From the NCBI GenBank assembly GCA_902579825.1, contig CACHII010000001.1:202832-266831 (forward strand): a stretch of 64,000 bases of DNA, read 5' to 3'. The notes under the pieces are model-generated. The model was given only the letters and a program-made list of their open reading frames with translations. It was not told the origin of the DNA and searched no databases. Of this stretch, positions 1 to 7,679 are shown piece after piece. Made by a program: the position numbers and the translations under genes. Positions within the stretch are counted from its first letter, which is position 1; the number at the start of each line of letters is the position of its first letter. Source of the DNA: an uncultured SAR86 cluster bacterium (GTDB lineage Bacteria; Pseudomonadota; Gammaproteobacteria; Magnimaribacterales; D2472).

Positions 1-957
1 GAAAATTATTTATTAACTCTTACCAAAGATAATTTATATACTTATATGCCTGGCAGAACTCTGGGTCAACATGCACTTCCCATTACGTTTGGAAAAAAAA
101 CCAGTACATGGTTAGCTGAAAATAGAAGGAATATTGAACGCTTACAACACGTTCAATCAAAAATTAATAAATCAGGAATACTTAAAGGGGCTGTTGGCTC
201 CTATTTAGGGCTAGGCCCACAAGCTATAGAGACTGAAAAACTTATGATGATAAATTTAGGTCTTGACGAACCATCAAAAGATGACTGGCATGGCATAAGA
301 GATATTTTTGCAGAGTATGCATTAACCCTTGCAATAATTTCAAAATCTTTTGGCAGAATTGGAAATGAACTGACTCTTCTTCAAATGACAGAATTAGGCG
401 AAACCGAAGAATATCTTGGTTCCAAATCTGTAGGTAGTAGCACTATGCCTCAGAAAAAAAATCCCAGAGGACCTGGAGATTTACTTGAGTATTCAAGAAT
501 TATTCCACGATTATCAGAGATTGTTTTAGATGATATGATCAACAGCTTTGAGAGAGATGGAGAAAAAAGTGATGATGAACTTAAACAGATATCTATTGTC
601 ACAGAGCAAATGTTAGATCGAGCAAAGCCCCTTCTTAAAGAGCTTAAAGTTAATAAGCAAAAAATGCGAGATAACTTGAATTTAACCAATGGTCTGATTT
701 TATCTCAAAGACTTACTTTTTATCTTGCAGATAAGCTTGGTAAAGATACTGCAAATGAACTCATGCATGATGTTGCAAAATTTGCATTAGAAAATAATTT
801 AACTCTAGAGGAAGCTGCGCTTCAAAACAGTATAATTTCAAAAAATATTACCAAATCAGAATTAAAGAATATTCTTAATCCAGAAACTTACATTGGTCTT
901 GCTGTGAAACAAGCTCAATTAATTATTCAAGATATTGAAAATAAAAGAACTAAATAA
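1..957 (+). CDS. Lyase of the aspartase/fumarase superfamily, 5'-truncated by the window edge
   Basis: The reading frame is open from base 1, so the gene begins upstream; only its C-terminal 318 residues are visible. It carries the two hallmarks of the aspartase/fumarase superfamily: an RTLGQHALPITFG block near the visible start and the flexible-loop signature GSSTMPQKKNP about 40% along. These enzymes release fumarate or a related acid by beta-elimination, or run a lactonising reaction. The C-terminal LNPETYIG is closest in style to adenylosuccinate lyase or 3-carboxymuconate cycloisomerase (PcaB-like) members, but the substrate cannot be fixed from the fragment. The stop codon directly abuts the ATG of the monooxygenase, so the two are probably co-translated. 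Family is certain, substrate is not. Confidence 0.85.
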   Translation, partial: ENYLLTLTKDNLYTYMPGRTLGQHALPITFGKKTSTWLAENRRNIERLQHVQSKINKSGILKGAVGSYLGLGPQAIETEKLMMINLGLDEPSKDDWHGIRDIFAEYALTLAIISKSFGRIGNELTLLQMTELGETEEYLGSKSVGSSTMPQKKNPRGPGDLLEYSRIIPRLSEIVLDDMINSFERDGEKSDDELKQISIVTEQMLDRAKPLLKELKVNKQKMRDNLNLTNGLILSQRLTFYLADKLGKDTANELMHDVAKFALENNLTLEEAALQNSIISKNITKSELKNILNPETYIGLAVKQAQLIIQDIENKRTK

Positions 958-2406
958 ATGCATAAAGATGTAATTGTTGTAGGAGCGGGTATTTCTGGTA
1001 TTGCTGCTGGATACAATCTCAAAAAGAGTTGTCGGAATAAATCTTTTGCTATTTTAGAAGCAAGAGATAGCATCGGTGGAACTTGGGATCTATTTAAGTA
1101 TCCTGGTATAAGATCTGATTCAGATATGCATACCTTAGGATTTAGGTTTAAACCCTGGATACACGATAAATCTATAGCTGATGGTCCATCTATTCTTGAA
1201 TATTTAAATGAAACAGTTGATGAATATGAATTAAGAAATAATATTTTATTAAATCATAGAATTAAATCAGCAAATTGGAATTCTAATCAATCTTTTTGGG
1301 AACTTGCTATAGAAGAAAATAATCAAACTAAAAATATGACATGTAATTTTCTTTTCCTTTGTGGTGGTTACTATAGTTATGTAAAGCCACATATGCCCTC
1401 TTTTAAGAATGAGGAAAGTTTTAATGGGGATATTGTTCATCCTCAGTTTTGGAATGAGGATATTAACTATGCTAACAAAAAGATAGCTGTCATAGGCAGT
1501 GGAGCCACAGCAATAACTATTATTCCAGCACTAGCTGAAATAGCTGAGCATATAACTATGGTTCAAAGATCGCCAACCTATGTTGTATCAGGACCAAGTG
1601 AAGATAAGATTAATAAATTTCTAAGAAAAATTTTACCGTCGAAAATTACGTACTTCTTAGTTAGATGGAAGAATATACTTTGGCAAAGTTTTACATTCTT
1701 TATGGCAAGAAGATATCCAGAGAAAACAAAGAATAAAATAATTGAACTAATTCGAGAAGAACTTGGTCCAGATTATAATATTGAAAAGCACTTCACTCCA
1801 ACCTATAAACCTTGGGATCAAAGAATATGCCTAGTCCCCGATAGCGATTTGTTTGAATCAATTAAAAATAATAAGGTTTCTGTAGTGACAGATACTATTA
1901 AAGAATTCGAATCAGCTGGGATTAAATTAGACTCCGGTAAAACAATTGAAGCTGATATTATTATTACTGCTACTGGGATTGAACTAAATTCTTTTAATGA
2001 TATAGATGTAACAATTGATAAAGTTAAGATTAATCCAAATGAAAGACTTACCTATAAAGGAATGATGCTCAGCGGAGTGCCCAACTTTGCTATTAGTTTT
2101 GGATATGTAAATGCATCATGGACATTACGGGCAGATCTTACCTGCGAATATGTTTGCAGATTAATAAATTTAATGGATAAGAAAGGTGTTTTATGTTGCG
2201 CACCAATAAATGATGAGGATGCACACGGTAATGATAAATTAATAGATTTCACTTCTGGTTATTTTCAAAGGGGTCTGCACATGATGCCAAAACAAGGCAA
2301 TAAAGCACCATGGAAAAATTATCAAAACTATTTAAAGGACATCTTTGCTGTAAGGGTATTCTCAATAAATGATACAAACCTTAATTTTTACAATAATAAA
2401 AAATAA
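958..2406 (+). CDS. Flavin-dependent monooxygenase, Baeyer-Villiger/FMO type
   Basis: A 482-residue FAD- and NADPH-dependent monooxygenase. The FAD-binding GAGISG is at residues 9-14, followed by GGTWDLFKYPGIRSDSDMHT at about 40-59, typical of Baeyer-Villiger and related class B monooxygenases. The family fingerprint FxGxxxHxxxW is at residues 155-165 (FNGDIVHPQFW), here followed by N rather than the usual P or D. A second nucleotide site, GSGATA, begins at residue 180 for NADPH. Such enzymes insert oxygen next to a ketone or oxidise N or S in soft nucleophiles; the substrate is unknown. It starts immediately after the lyase stop codon, suggesting one transcript and possibly one degradative route. 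No signal peptide, so cytoplasmic. Confidence 0.88.
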   Translation: MHKDVIVVGAGISGIAAGYNLKKSCRNKSFAILEARDSIGGTWDLFKYPGIRSDSDMHTLGFRFKPWIHDKSIADGPSILEYLNETVDEYELRNNILLNHRIKSANWNSNQSFWELAIEENNQTKNMTCNFLFLCGGYYSYVKPHMPSFKNEESFNGDIVHPQFWNEDINYANKKIAVIGSGATAITIIPALAEIAEHITMVQRSPTYVVSGPSEDKINKFLRKILPSKITYFLVRWKNILWQSFTFFMARRYPEKTKNKIIELIREELGPDYNIEKHFTPTYKPWDQRICLVPDSDLFESIKNNKVSVVTDTIKEFESAGIKLDSGKTIEADIIITATGIELNSFNDIDVTIDKVKINPNERLTYKGMMLSGVPNFAISFGYVNASWTLRADLTCEYVCRLINLMDKKGVLCCAPINDEDAHGNDKLIDFTSGYFQRGLHMMPKQGNKAPWKNYQNYLKDIFAVRVFSINDTNLNFYNNKK

Positions 2407-2407
2407 C

Positions 2408-2439
2408 TTGTAACATTTTTCATCTAACTGCGTTAAGTA
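2408..2439 (+). promoter_or_regulatory. ECF-type promoter 1 upstream of the sigma gene
   Basis: TTGTAACA at 2408-2415 and CGTTAAGTA at 2431-2439 are separated by 15 bases. An AAC-containing -35 and a CGT-containing -10 are the usual form of ECF sigma promoters. The same pair with the same spacing recurs at 2471 and 3765, and nowhere else that I found. Confidence 0.7.
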
Positions 2440-2470
2440 GTTATAAAGTTTTAAGAATAACTAAAATAAT

Positions 2471-2502
2471 TTGTAACATTTTGTATTTAAGTACGTTAAG
2501 TA
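2471..2502 (+). promoter_or_regulatory. ECF-type promoter 2 upstream of the sigma gene
   Basis: TTGTAACA at 2471-2478 and CGTTAAGTA at 2494-2502, again 15 bases apart. Flanking bases also match promoter 1, so this is a tandem copy offset by 63 bases. A start about 7 bases beyond the -10 would leave a leader of only about 9 bases before the ATG at 2517. Confidence 0.75.
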
Positions 2503-2516
2503 GATAAAGTAATAAA

Positions 2517-3113
2517 ATGAAATCTTTATCGGCAATTAAATCTTATTCGAGTCATATCGACGATTACTCCTATTGTGAAAACAATGTCTTTAATGAAATG
2601 TGGCAAAATAAAGAAATGTCATTTGAAAAGCTTTTAGAGTTAACAAACCGGGTTTTATTTGGTTATGCAAGAGTCTTATCAAAGCAAGATTACGATAGGT
2701 CCTGTGAATTAATAGGAATCATGAATGAAAAAATACTAAAAAATAAAGAAACATTTATGTCACATCCAAAGCCATTGTTATATGCAAAATTAATTATGAA
2801 GCGGAGTTCAATTGATTTGCATCGTGCAGAGAATAGATTTATTGAAATGCAAAAAAAACAATCTCTATATTCTATTGAAGACACTCCTGGGGATGTAATA
2901 GATGATCTGGAAAAAACTATGGAATGTATAAAAAAATTAGATGAAGTTGAACAAACTATTTTAATAATGAAGGGTCAAGGAAATAACGATAAAGAAATTC
3001 ATGAAGCGGTAAATGTTATTAGTGAAAAAGAAATAACTTTGGGTAATCTAAGAGTCAAAACTAACAGAGCTAGAATTAAACTTGCAAAATTAACAGGTAA
3101 AAATTATGAATGA
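2517..3113 (+). CDS. ECF-like RNA polymerase sigma factor
   Basis: 198 residues, with the two-part layout of an ECF sigma factor. The region-2-like stretch AKLIMKRSSIDLHRAENR lies at about residues 89-106 (compare the usual iarNlaiDllRr). After an acidic linker comes a region-4-like part, from IKKLDEVEQTILIMKGQG to GNLRVKTNRARIKLAKL, the latter resembling the recognition helix. Similarity to well-known sigmas is weak, and the helix-turn-helix seems to carry a short insertion. The case is strengthened by context: two ECF-type promoters lie directly upstream, and the next gene overlaps by 8 bases and encodes a single-span membrane protein of anti-sigma shape. Autoregulation is inferred. No clear Shine-Dalgarno precedes the ATG. 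Confidence 0.75.
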   Translation: MKSLSAIKSYSSHIDDYSYCENNVFNEMWQNKEMSFEKLLELTNRVLFGYARVLSKQDYDRSCELIGIMNEKILKNKETFMSHPKPLLYAKLIMKRSSIDLHRAENRFIEMQKKQSLYSIEDTPGDVIDDLEKTMECIKKLDEVEQTILIMKGQGNNDKEIHEAVNVISEKEITLGNLRVKTNRARIKLAKLTGKNYE

Positions 3114-3759
3114 AGCAATAGAAAATAAAATTATTGAGTTAATAGACCAGGGAAAGACTCCTGGAAACTCTCTTGAGCTTAAAAATATTTTGGAATCCTC
3201 AAGTGAAGCAAAAAACCTTTATGAAAATCTATTGATAAATGATGCTAAACTAAAAAATCTCTTTGCAGATGAATATATCGAATTTAATAATAAAATCGAT
3301 AACTCTAATAATAAAGAAGTTGATACTAACAAAAGAGTACAATCTTATTATCTTAAACCTTTTATAGGTTTTGCTTTAGCTGCTAGCTTAGCATTTATAG
3401 CTATTACATTTGTAAACTCTCCTGAGCAAATTATTGATTCTGTAGAAGAAGAATCTGATCAATTGATTTATGCAGATTTTGAAGAAGTCCCTGGTTTAGA
3501 TCCTCAACCAATCTATATATCAGGCTCTGAAATGGGTACACTTTGGAGTACTGCTTCAAGAATTGCAAAAGAGCTTGGTGTTGATCGATACGAAATAATG
3601 TATGTTGTTTATGAAGGTAATAAAGATTCATTTATTGATAACAATATCAATATGCCCAGAACCGATAGAGATTATTTTGTAGATCTTTCTCTTGTAGAAA
3701 ATCTTGAAACAAGCTTTGTTGTCACGGAAGTTAAGCGTCACATTTTTTGTAGCTGTTAA
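3106..3759 (+). CDS. Probable membrane-bound anti-sigma factor with a periplasmic FimV-like domain
   Basis: 217 residues, overlapping the sigma gene by 8 bases. The first ~80 residues are hydrophilic and would be cytoplasmic; one membrane span lies at about 85-103; the rest is periplasmic. This is the standard layout of an anti-sigma factor, although the N-terminal part has no zinc-binding motif that I can see. The C-terminal part (about 144-194: GTLWSTASRIAKELGVDRYE, later DSFIDNNIN) resembles the LysM-like N-terminal domain of FimV, with its TLW..A motif and FIDGNIN block. The chain ends in FCSC, a possible disulfide or metal pair. The anti-sigma role is inferred from gene order; the FimV resemblance is read by eye. 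Confidence 0.65.
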   Translation: MNEAIENKIIELIDQGKTPGNSLELKNILESSSEAKNLYENLLINDAKLKNLFADEYIEFNNKIDNSNNKEVDTNKRVQSYYLKPFIGFALAASLAFIAITFVNSPEQIIDSVEEESDQLIYADFEEVPGLDPQPIYISGSEMGTLWSTASRIAKELGVDRYEIMYVVYEGNKDSFIDNNINMPRTDRDYFVDLSLVENLETSFVVTEVKRHIFCSC

Positions 3760-3764
3760 ATAAT

Positions 3765-3796
3765 TTGTAACAAATTATCTTCTGCTTCGTTAAGTA
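3765..3796 (+). promoter_or_regulatory. ECF-type promoter 3, ahead of the third gene of the module
   Basis: TTGTAACA at 3765-3772 and CGTTAAGTA at 3788-3796, with exactly the 15-base spacing of the two copies ahead of the sigma gene. It lies in the 65-base gap before the ATG at 3825, so the third gene appears to be a direct target of the sigma factor. Confidence 0.75.
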
Positions 3797-3824
3797 TATA
3801 TATATAACACTTTTTGGAGAAAAT

Positions 3825-4511
3825 ATGGAAGAATTTATTGGTTATGGTTTAGTTGGTGTAATTGCACTTTTGCTTGTTCTTGGAGTTAAAAAGTTATTTA
3901 CAAAAAAGAAAGATTTATATGATTATGAAGATGAGATTATTCTAGATAATGATATGGTTCACTATGGTCCTTTCTCCGGGAGCTATAAGAACCCATATCG
4001 TAAATTAGCCCTCCTCCTTACAATCTCATCTTCATATCTTTCTGCAAGTATCGATATGAAAACTATTGATAACTGGGGCATTATGTCTTGGGAAGAAACT
4101 TTAGTAATGCGAAAAACTTCTGACAGCTCACTATCTGAAATTTTTATAGAAATGGATAGACCTTTTTGTATATGTACTAATCCAAGAATTGTAACTCCTA
4201 TTGGAACTAGTAATTACAATGAAGGCGATAAAATCGAAGCAACTATGATCATTAATAACTATAAACCTAAAAAAATAGTTTTTAATGTAGAGGCTGTTTT
4301 TGATAACACTCGTAATTATCTTTTAAAACCTATTCATCATCCTGGTCTAAGGAATGCTGAACTAATCAAGATAAAATTTGCATCAAATGTAGCCATTGAT
4401 GATATTTTGTTTATTACTGAAGGCATGACTAATGCCATGAAACAAACTGAACGTATTTGTTTTAGTGACTATCAATTTACAGAACCTAACATAGAGGATG
4501 TTAAGGTATAA
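3825..4511 (+). CDS. Unknown single-span membrane protein, probable ECF-sigma target
   Basis: 228 residues, not recognised. A single membrane segment at about residues 7-22 is preceded by two glutamates and followed by KKLFTKKK; by the positive-inside rule the N-terminus is outside and the large C-terminal part is in the cytoplasm. That part looks beta-rich and includes a CICTNPR stretch with two cysteines. A clear GGAG lies 8-12 bases before the ATG, and a third copy of the ECF promoter sits upstream, so the gene likely has its own sigma-dependent start as well as readthrough. It stops 3 bases before the tRNA-Ala gene on the other strand. Function unknown. Confidence 0.7.
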   Translation: MEEFIGYGLVGVIALLLVLGVKKLFTKKKDLYDYEDEIILDNDMVHYGPFSGSYKNPYRKLALLLTISSSYLSASIDMKTIDNWGIMSWEETLVMRKTSDSSLSEIFIEMDRPFCICTNPRIVTPIGTSNYNEGDKIEATMIINNYKPKKIVFNVEAVFDNTRNYLLKPIHHPGLRNAELIKIKFASNVAIDDILFITEGMTNAMKQTERICFSDYQFTEPNIEDVKV

Positions 4512-4514
4512 AAA

Positions 4515-4590
<76 letters not shown>

Positions 4591-4668
4591 ATTGAAGACG
4601 ATATTGTACACGAGATGAATTTAGAGTATATAGAGGCAAATCCTGTATCTAATTATGCTCTTTTAAAT

Positions 4669-4998
4669 TTAGTATGAGAGATTTTCTTTAATTTTTTCTT
4701 GCCATGCACCTCGTCCAAACAACACAAAACGATATTCATCGCCAGTTTTAGTATTAACTGCCAGTGAGTTTGGCATAAGAGGTATGACATTTAAAAATTT
4801 AGTCCAACATTTTTCAGTTGACTCAATATCTGATAAATCAATAATCGTATTACCTCCCTGGATATTAATTGCATGTGCTTCAAAAATTAAGCGTTGATTT
4901 GTGAGATATAAATAACCACCGACAGTCTCAAATCCTTTTTGTAAATTAGCGCCACCTTTCTTTACTAACTTTTCATTATGATTTAATTCAGTTTTCAT
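4669..4998 (-). CDS. Small GRAM/PH-like domain protein
   Basis: A 109-residue protein from the ATG at 4998, chosen over a longer frame because GGAG sits 9 bases upstream of it. It reads like a GRAM domain: an N-terminal NHNEKLVKKGGANL, then GGYLYLTNQRLIFEAH, then IIDLSDIES, and finally a tryptophan-containing helix. This fold is a PH-like beta barrel that binds lipids or proteins at membranes. No signal peptide. It lies 53 bases after the CFA-synthase-like gene on the same strand, so a membrane-lipid connection is possible but unproven. Confidence 0.7.
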   Translation of the reverse strand: MKTELNHNEKLVKKGGANLQKGFETVGGYLYLTNQRLIFEAHAINIQGGNTIIDLSDIESTEKCWTKFLNVIPLMPNSLAVNTKTGDEYRFVLFGRGAWQEKIKENLSY

Positions 4999-5051
4999 AA
5001 TAAATCTCCATTGACAAAAGTATAGCAAAGTACAAGAAATAAGATTACTTA

Positions 5052-6059
5052 TTAATTTTTCTTTAATAAATAATGTGAAACAAAATATTCTTTGCCATTA
5101 TTTAAAGCAAAGAAAGCCTCACAAGATAAAAAGAAGATTCTCCACCTGTTAAACCAAATATTAGGTTTATCATAGTGTTTATTAAATATATCTAAAATTT
5201 TTTTCTTATTTTTATAATGATTATTGAGCCATGCTTTACAAGTTTTTGAATAATGATTTCCATTGATATCCCATTGATTGATAATTTCTAAATCATCATT
5301 AAAGTACTCAAATATATCTTTACTAGGCATTACTCCACCTTGAAAAAAATACTTTGTCATCCAATCAAAATTGTTTTTCATTTCATAAAGATAAGTTAAG
5401 TGTCTATGGCAGAAAATATGAATAAATAATCTTCCATCAGGTTTTAGTAAATTATTAAGAGAATTTAAAATTAATTTATAGTTCCTTAGATGCTCAAACA
5501 TTTCTATTGAAACAATTCGATCAAATTGTGTATCTAATTCAAGGTTATTAACATCCATTTTATAAGCTTTAACATTTGATATACCTCTTTTTTGTGCTTC
5601 ATTATTAATATATGTAATTTGGTCGATTGAATTACTAACTGATGTAATTTTTGCATCTGGATACTTTTCAGCAACATACAGAGAAAAACTACCCCACCCA
5701 CAACCTAAATCAAGAATTTCATAACCATTCTTAATTTGAGCTCTTTCTATATAAAGCTCAAGCATAGATTTTTCTGCTTCATCTAAAGAATTTACGTTCT
5801 CAAAAAGTGAACAAGAATATTTTAGGTTGACACCCAGAACTTGGTTAAAAAATTCAGGAGGAACTTCGTAATGTTGTTCATTGGCATCGTATGTTTTTTC
5901 AGCAACAACTCCATCAGAAAGCACGCTGATAATTTCATCCTTATTGTTGTTATTGCTCGATTCTTTTAAGCGATTGTTGGTAATAAATCTCACAGCAATT
6001 TTTATTAAAGCATCAGGAATAAGGCCTGATTCGGCCAATGATAAAAGGAATCTAGTCAT
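5052..6059 (-). CDS. CFA-synthase-like SAM-dependent methyltransferase
   Basis: 335 residues of the cyclopropane-fatty-acyl-phospholipid synthase family. Visible motifs are NEQHYEVPPEFF (family EHYDVPPEFF-type entry), YSCSLF, and the SAM-binding ILDLGCGWGSFSLYVAEKYP near residue 115, followed by SIEMFEHLRNY. At 335 residues it lacks the longer N-terminal extension of E. coli Cfa (about 382) and so could be a fatty-acid cyclopropane synthase, a methyl-branching enzyme or a small-molecule N-methyltransferase of the same fold. Cytoplasmic or membrane-peripheral. It is followed by the GRAM-domain gene. Confidence 0.82.
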   Translation of the reverse strand: MTRFLLSLAESGLIPDALIKIAVRFITNNRLKESSNNNNKDEIISVLSDGVVAEKTYDANEQHYEVPPEFFNQVLGVNLKYSCSLFENVNSLDEAEKSMLELYIERAQIKNGYEILDLGCGWGSFSLYVAEKYPDAKITSVSNSIDQITYINNEAQKRGISNVKAYKMDVNNLELDTQFDRIVSIEMFEHLRNYKLILNSLNNLLKPDGRLFIHIFCHRHLTYLYEMKNNFDWMTKYFFQGGVMPSKDIFEYFNDDLEIINQWDINGNHYSKTCKAWLNNHYKNKKKILDIFNKHYDKPNIWFNRWRIFFLSCEAFFALNNGKEYFVSHYLLKKN

Positions 6060-6129
6060 ATTTTTGTAAATGAGCGTAGATAAACTAATATTAAAATAAA
6101 ATTATTTTAATTTACGCACAAACTCTATT

Positions 6130-6501
6130 CTAATCAGCTTTATCTATTTCCCAATATTTAACTGCTACTGTTTTAGAAAGAATATCTATATCCCACATTA
6201 CAAAATTAACAGCACCATTATTAACTGCATCTGTAAAAAATAATCTTATATTAGATTTATCTCTTTTAAATGTGCCTCTGTGAGGACTTGTAATAAAAGT
6301 ACCATCCTCTAAAAAAGTTCTTGCCTCGCCACTCATCACCCCTCTAGTTCTGTCACCATCAACTGCCGACATAACATGAGAGCAAAATACAGATCCATAA
6401 CCTTCAACTTTTCCTTCGTAATCAAAGGAAACAGAATCTGATTCAATTGACATTTTAGTGATAGTTAAATTACCAGTTCCATCTGGGTTGCTTAAATCCA
6501 T
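6130..6501 (-). CDS. Unknown 123-residue protein, probably a small beta barrel
   Basis: Not recognised. The frame is clearly expressed: AAAGGAG stands 8 bases before the ATG. The sequence alternates short strands and turns (SVSFDYEGKVEGYGSVFCSH, GTFKRDKSNIRLFF, VNFVMWDIDI) in the manner of a lipocalin-like or allene-oxide-cyclase-like barrel, with a conserved-looking acidic/aromatic C-terminus. No signal peptide or membrane span. It lies between the periplasmic hydrolase gene (92 bases) and the CFA-like gene (70 bases), all on the minus strand. Confidence 0.65.
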   Translation of the reverse strand: MDLSNPDGTGNLTITKMSIESDSVSFDYEGKVEGYGSVFCSHVMSAVDGDRTRGVMSGEARTFLEDGTFITSPHRGTFKRDKSNIRLFFTDAVNNGAVNFVMWDIDILSKTVAVKYWEIDKAD

Positions 6502-6593
6502 TTTGTTTCTCCTTTAAATAAAAAAATTAATTGAATTTAGTATATTTAATGCTTTTTAAAAAGCAACTACATCCATTTTATAAAATTAACTAA

Positions 6594-7562
6594 TTAATCG
6601 ATTTTAATTACCTTTCCAGGTATCAAAGATATAAAATCAGGTGAATTAAAAGATTTAAGTGCCTCTTTTAATCTTAGTGGTGGCTCTAAAGTGTCTTCAT
6701 CCGTTAATGCAAAGGTCCCCCAATGCATGCCAAAAGCTTTTTCAGCTTCAAGATCTAACATGACTTGAATGGCATCTTCAGGATTAACATGGCTTTCTGC
6801 CATAAACCATTCAGGGTTATAAGCTCCTATTGGTATAAATGCATATTTAGGAGCACCTAATTTCAGTCTTGTATCAATAAAGTCATTTGAATAACCGGTA
6901 TCACCAGCATGATACATGCTGTAGTCAGCAAAATTAAAATACCAGCCGCCCCACAAGCTTTTATTTCTATCAAATAGCCCTCTTTTGGACCAATGTTGGA
7001 CTGGGGTAAAAGTCAATGCCAGCCCTTCTACACTATATGATTCCCACCAATTAAATTCATATACATTTCTAATTCTTTTTCTTTTGAGAAGTTTTCCATC
7101 ACCAATTGGAACAAAAAATATTGCCTCAGAATGTAATTTAGATATCTCTTTAAGTGAATTAATATCCAAATGATCATAGTGATTGTGACTAACAGTAACA
7201 AAGTCGATTTTTGGTAATTGATCAATACTCATAGCAGGAGGAATTAATCTTTCTGGTCCTACATTTTTAAATGGTGATGCCCTATCTGAAAAAACTGGAT
7301 CGGTAAGAATGGTTATGCCCTCTTTCTTAATTAAAAATGTTGAGTGCCCAATCCAAATAATAAAATTATCTGCTTCATTTAAATTAATAGTTTGCCATTC
7401 AGAAGAAACATCGATTTGTGCTAGCTTTGGTTCAACATCAGACCTCACCCATTTAATTAAATCCTTAAATGGTTTTTCGAGAGCCTTGCCATTTGAGTTT
7501 GTATACTCCGCAAATATTAAATTGGATAAAGTTAAAGATGCCAATAAAAATATTTTTAACAT
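6594..7562 (-). CDS. Exported metallo-beta-lactamase-fold hydrolase (NAPE-PLD/UlaG-like)
   Basis: 322 residues, beginning with a signal peptide (MLKIFLLASLTLSNLIFA). The mature part has the metal-binding HNHYDH motif, preceded by WIGHSTFLIK and LTDPVFSDRASPF, and later HAGDTGYS and HWGTFALTDE. This arrangement matches the N-acyl-phosphatidylethanolamine phospholipase-D-like branch of the metallo-beta-lactamase fold, also close to UlaG-type lactonases. A dinuclear zinc site is expected. The substrate may be a lipid phosphodiester but cannot be determined from sequence; the CFA-like and GRAM genes downstream fit a lipid theme. Confidence 0.82.
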   Translation of the reverse strand: MLKIFLLASLTLSNLIFAEYTNSNGKALEKPFKDLIKWVRSDVEPKLAQIDVSSEWQTINLNEADNFIIWIGHSTFLIKKEGITILTDPVFSDRASPFKNVGPERLIPPAMSIDQLPKIDFVTVSHNHYDHLDINSLKEISKLHSEAIFFVPIGDGKLLKRKRIRNVYEFNWWESYSVEGLALTFTPVQHWSKRGLFDRNKSLWGGWYFNFADYSMYHAGDTGYSNDFIDTRLKLGAPKYAFIPIGAYNPEWFMAESHVNPEDAIQVMLDLEAEKAFGMHWGTFALTDEDTLEPPLRLKEALKSFNSPDFISLIPGKVIKID

Positions 7563-7679
7563 TTTTTAACAAAGATTTAGGACTTTTTAGCTTGTAATTT
7601 GATATAAATATTCATAAAGAAGATAAAAAACTTTGAAGAATAACTAAATACTTTTCTTTTAAACTTAATTATAAAAATT

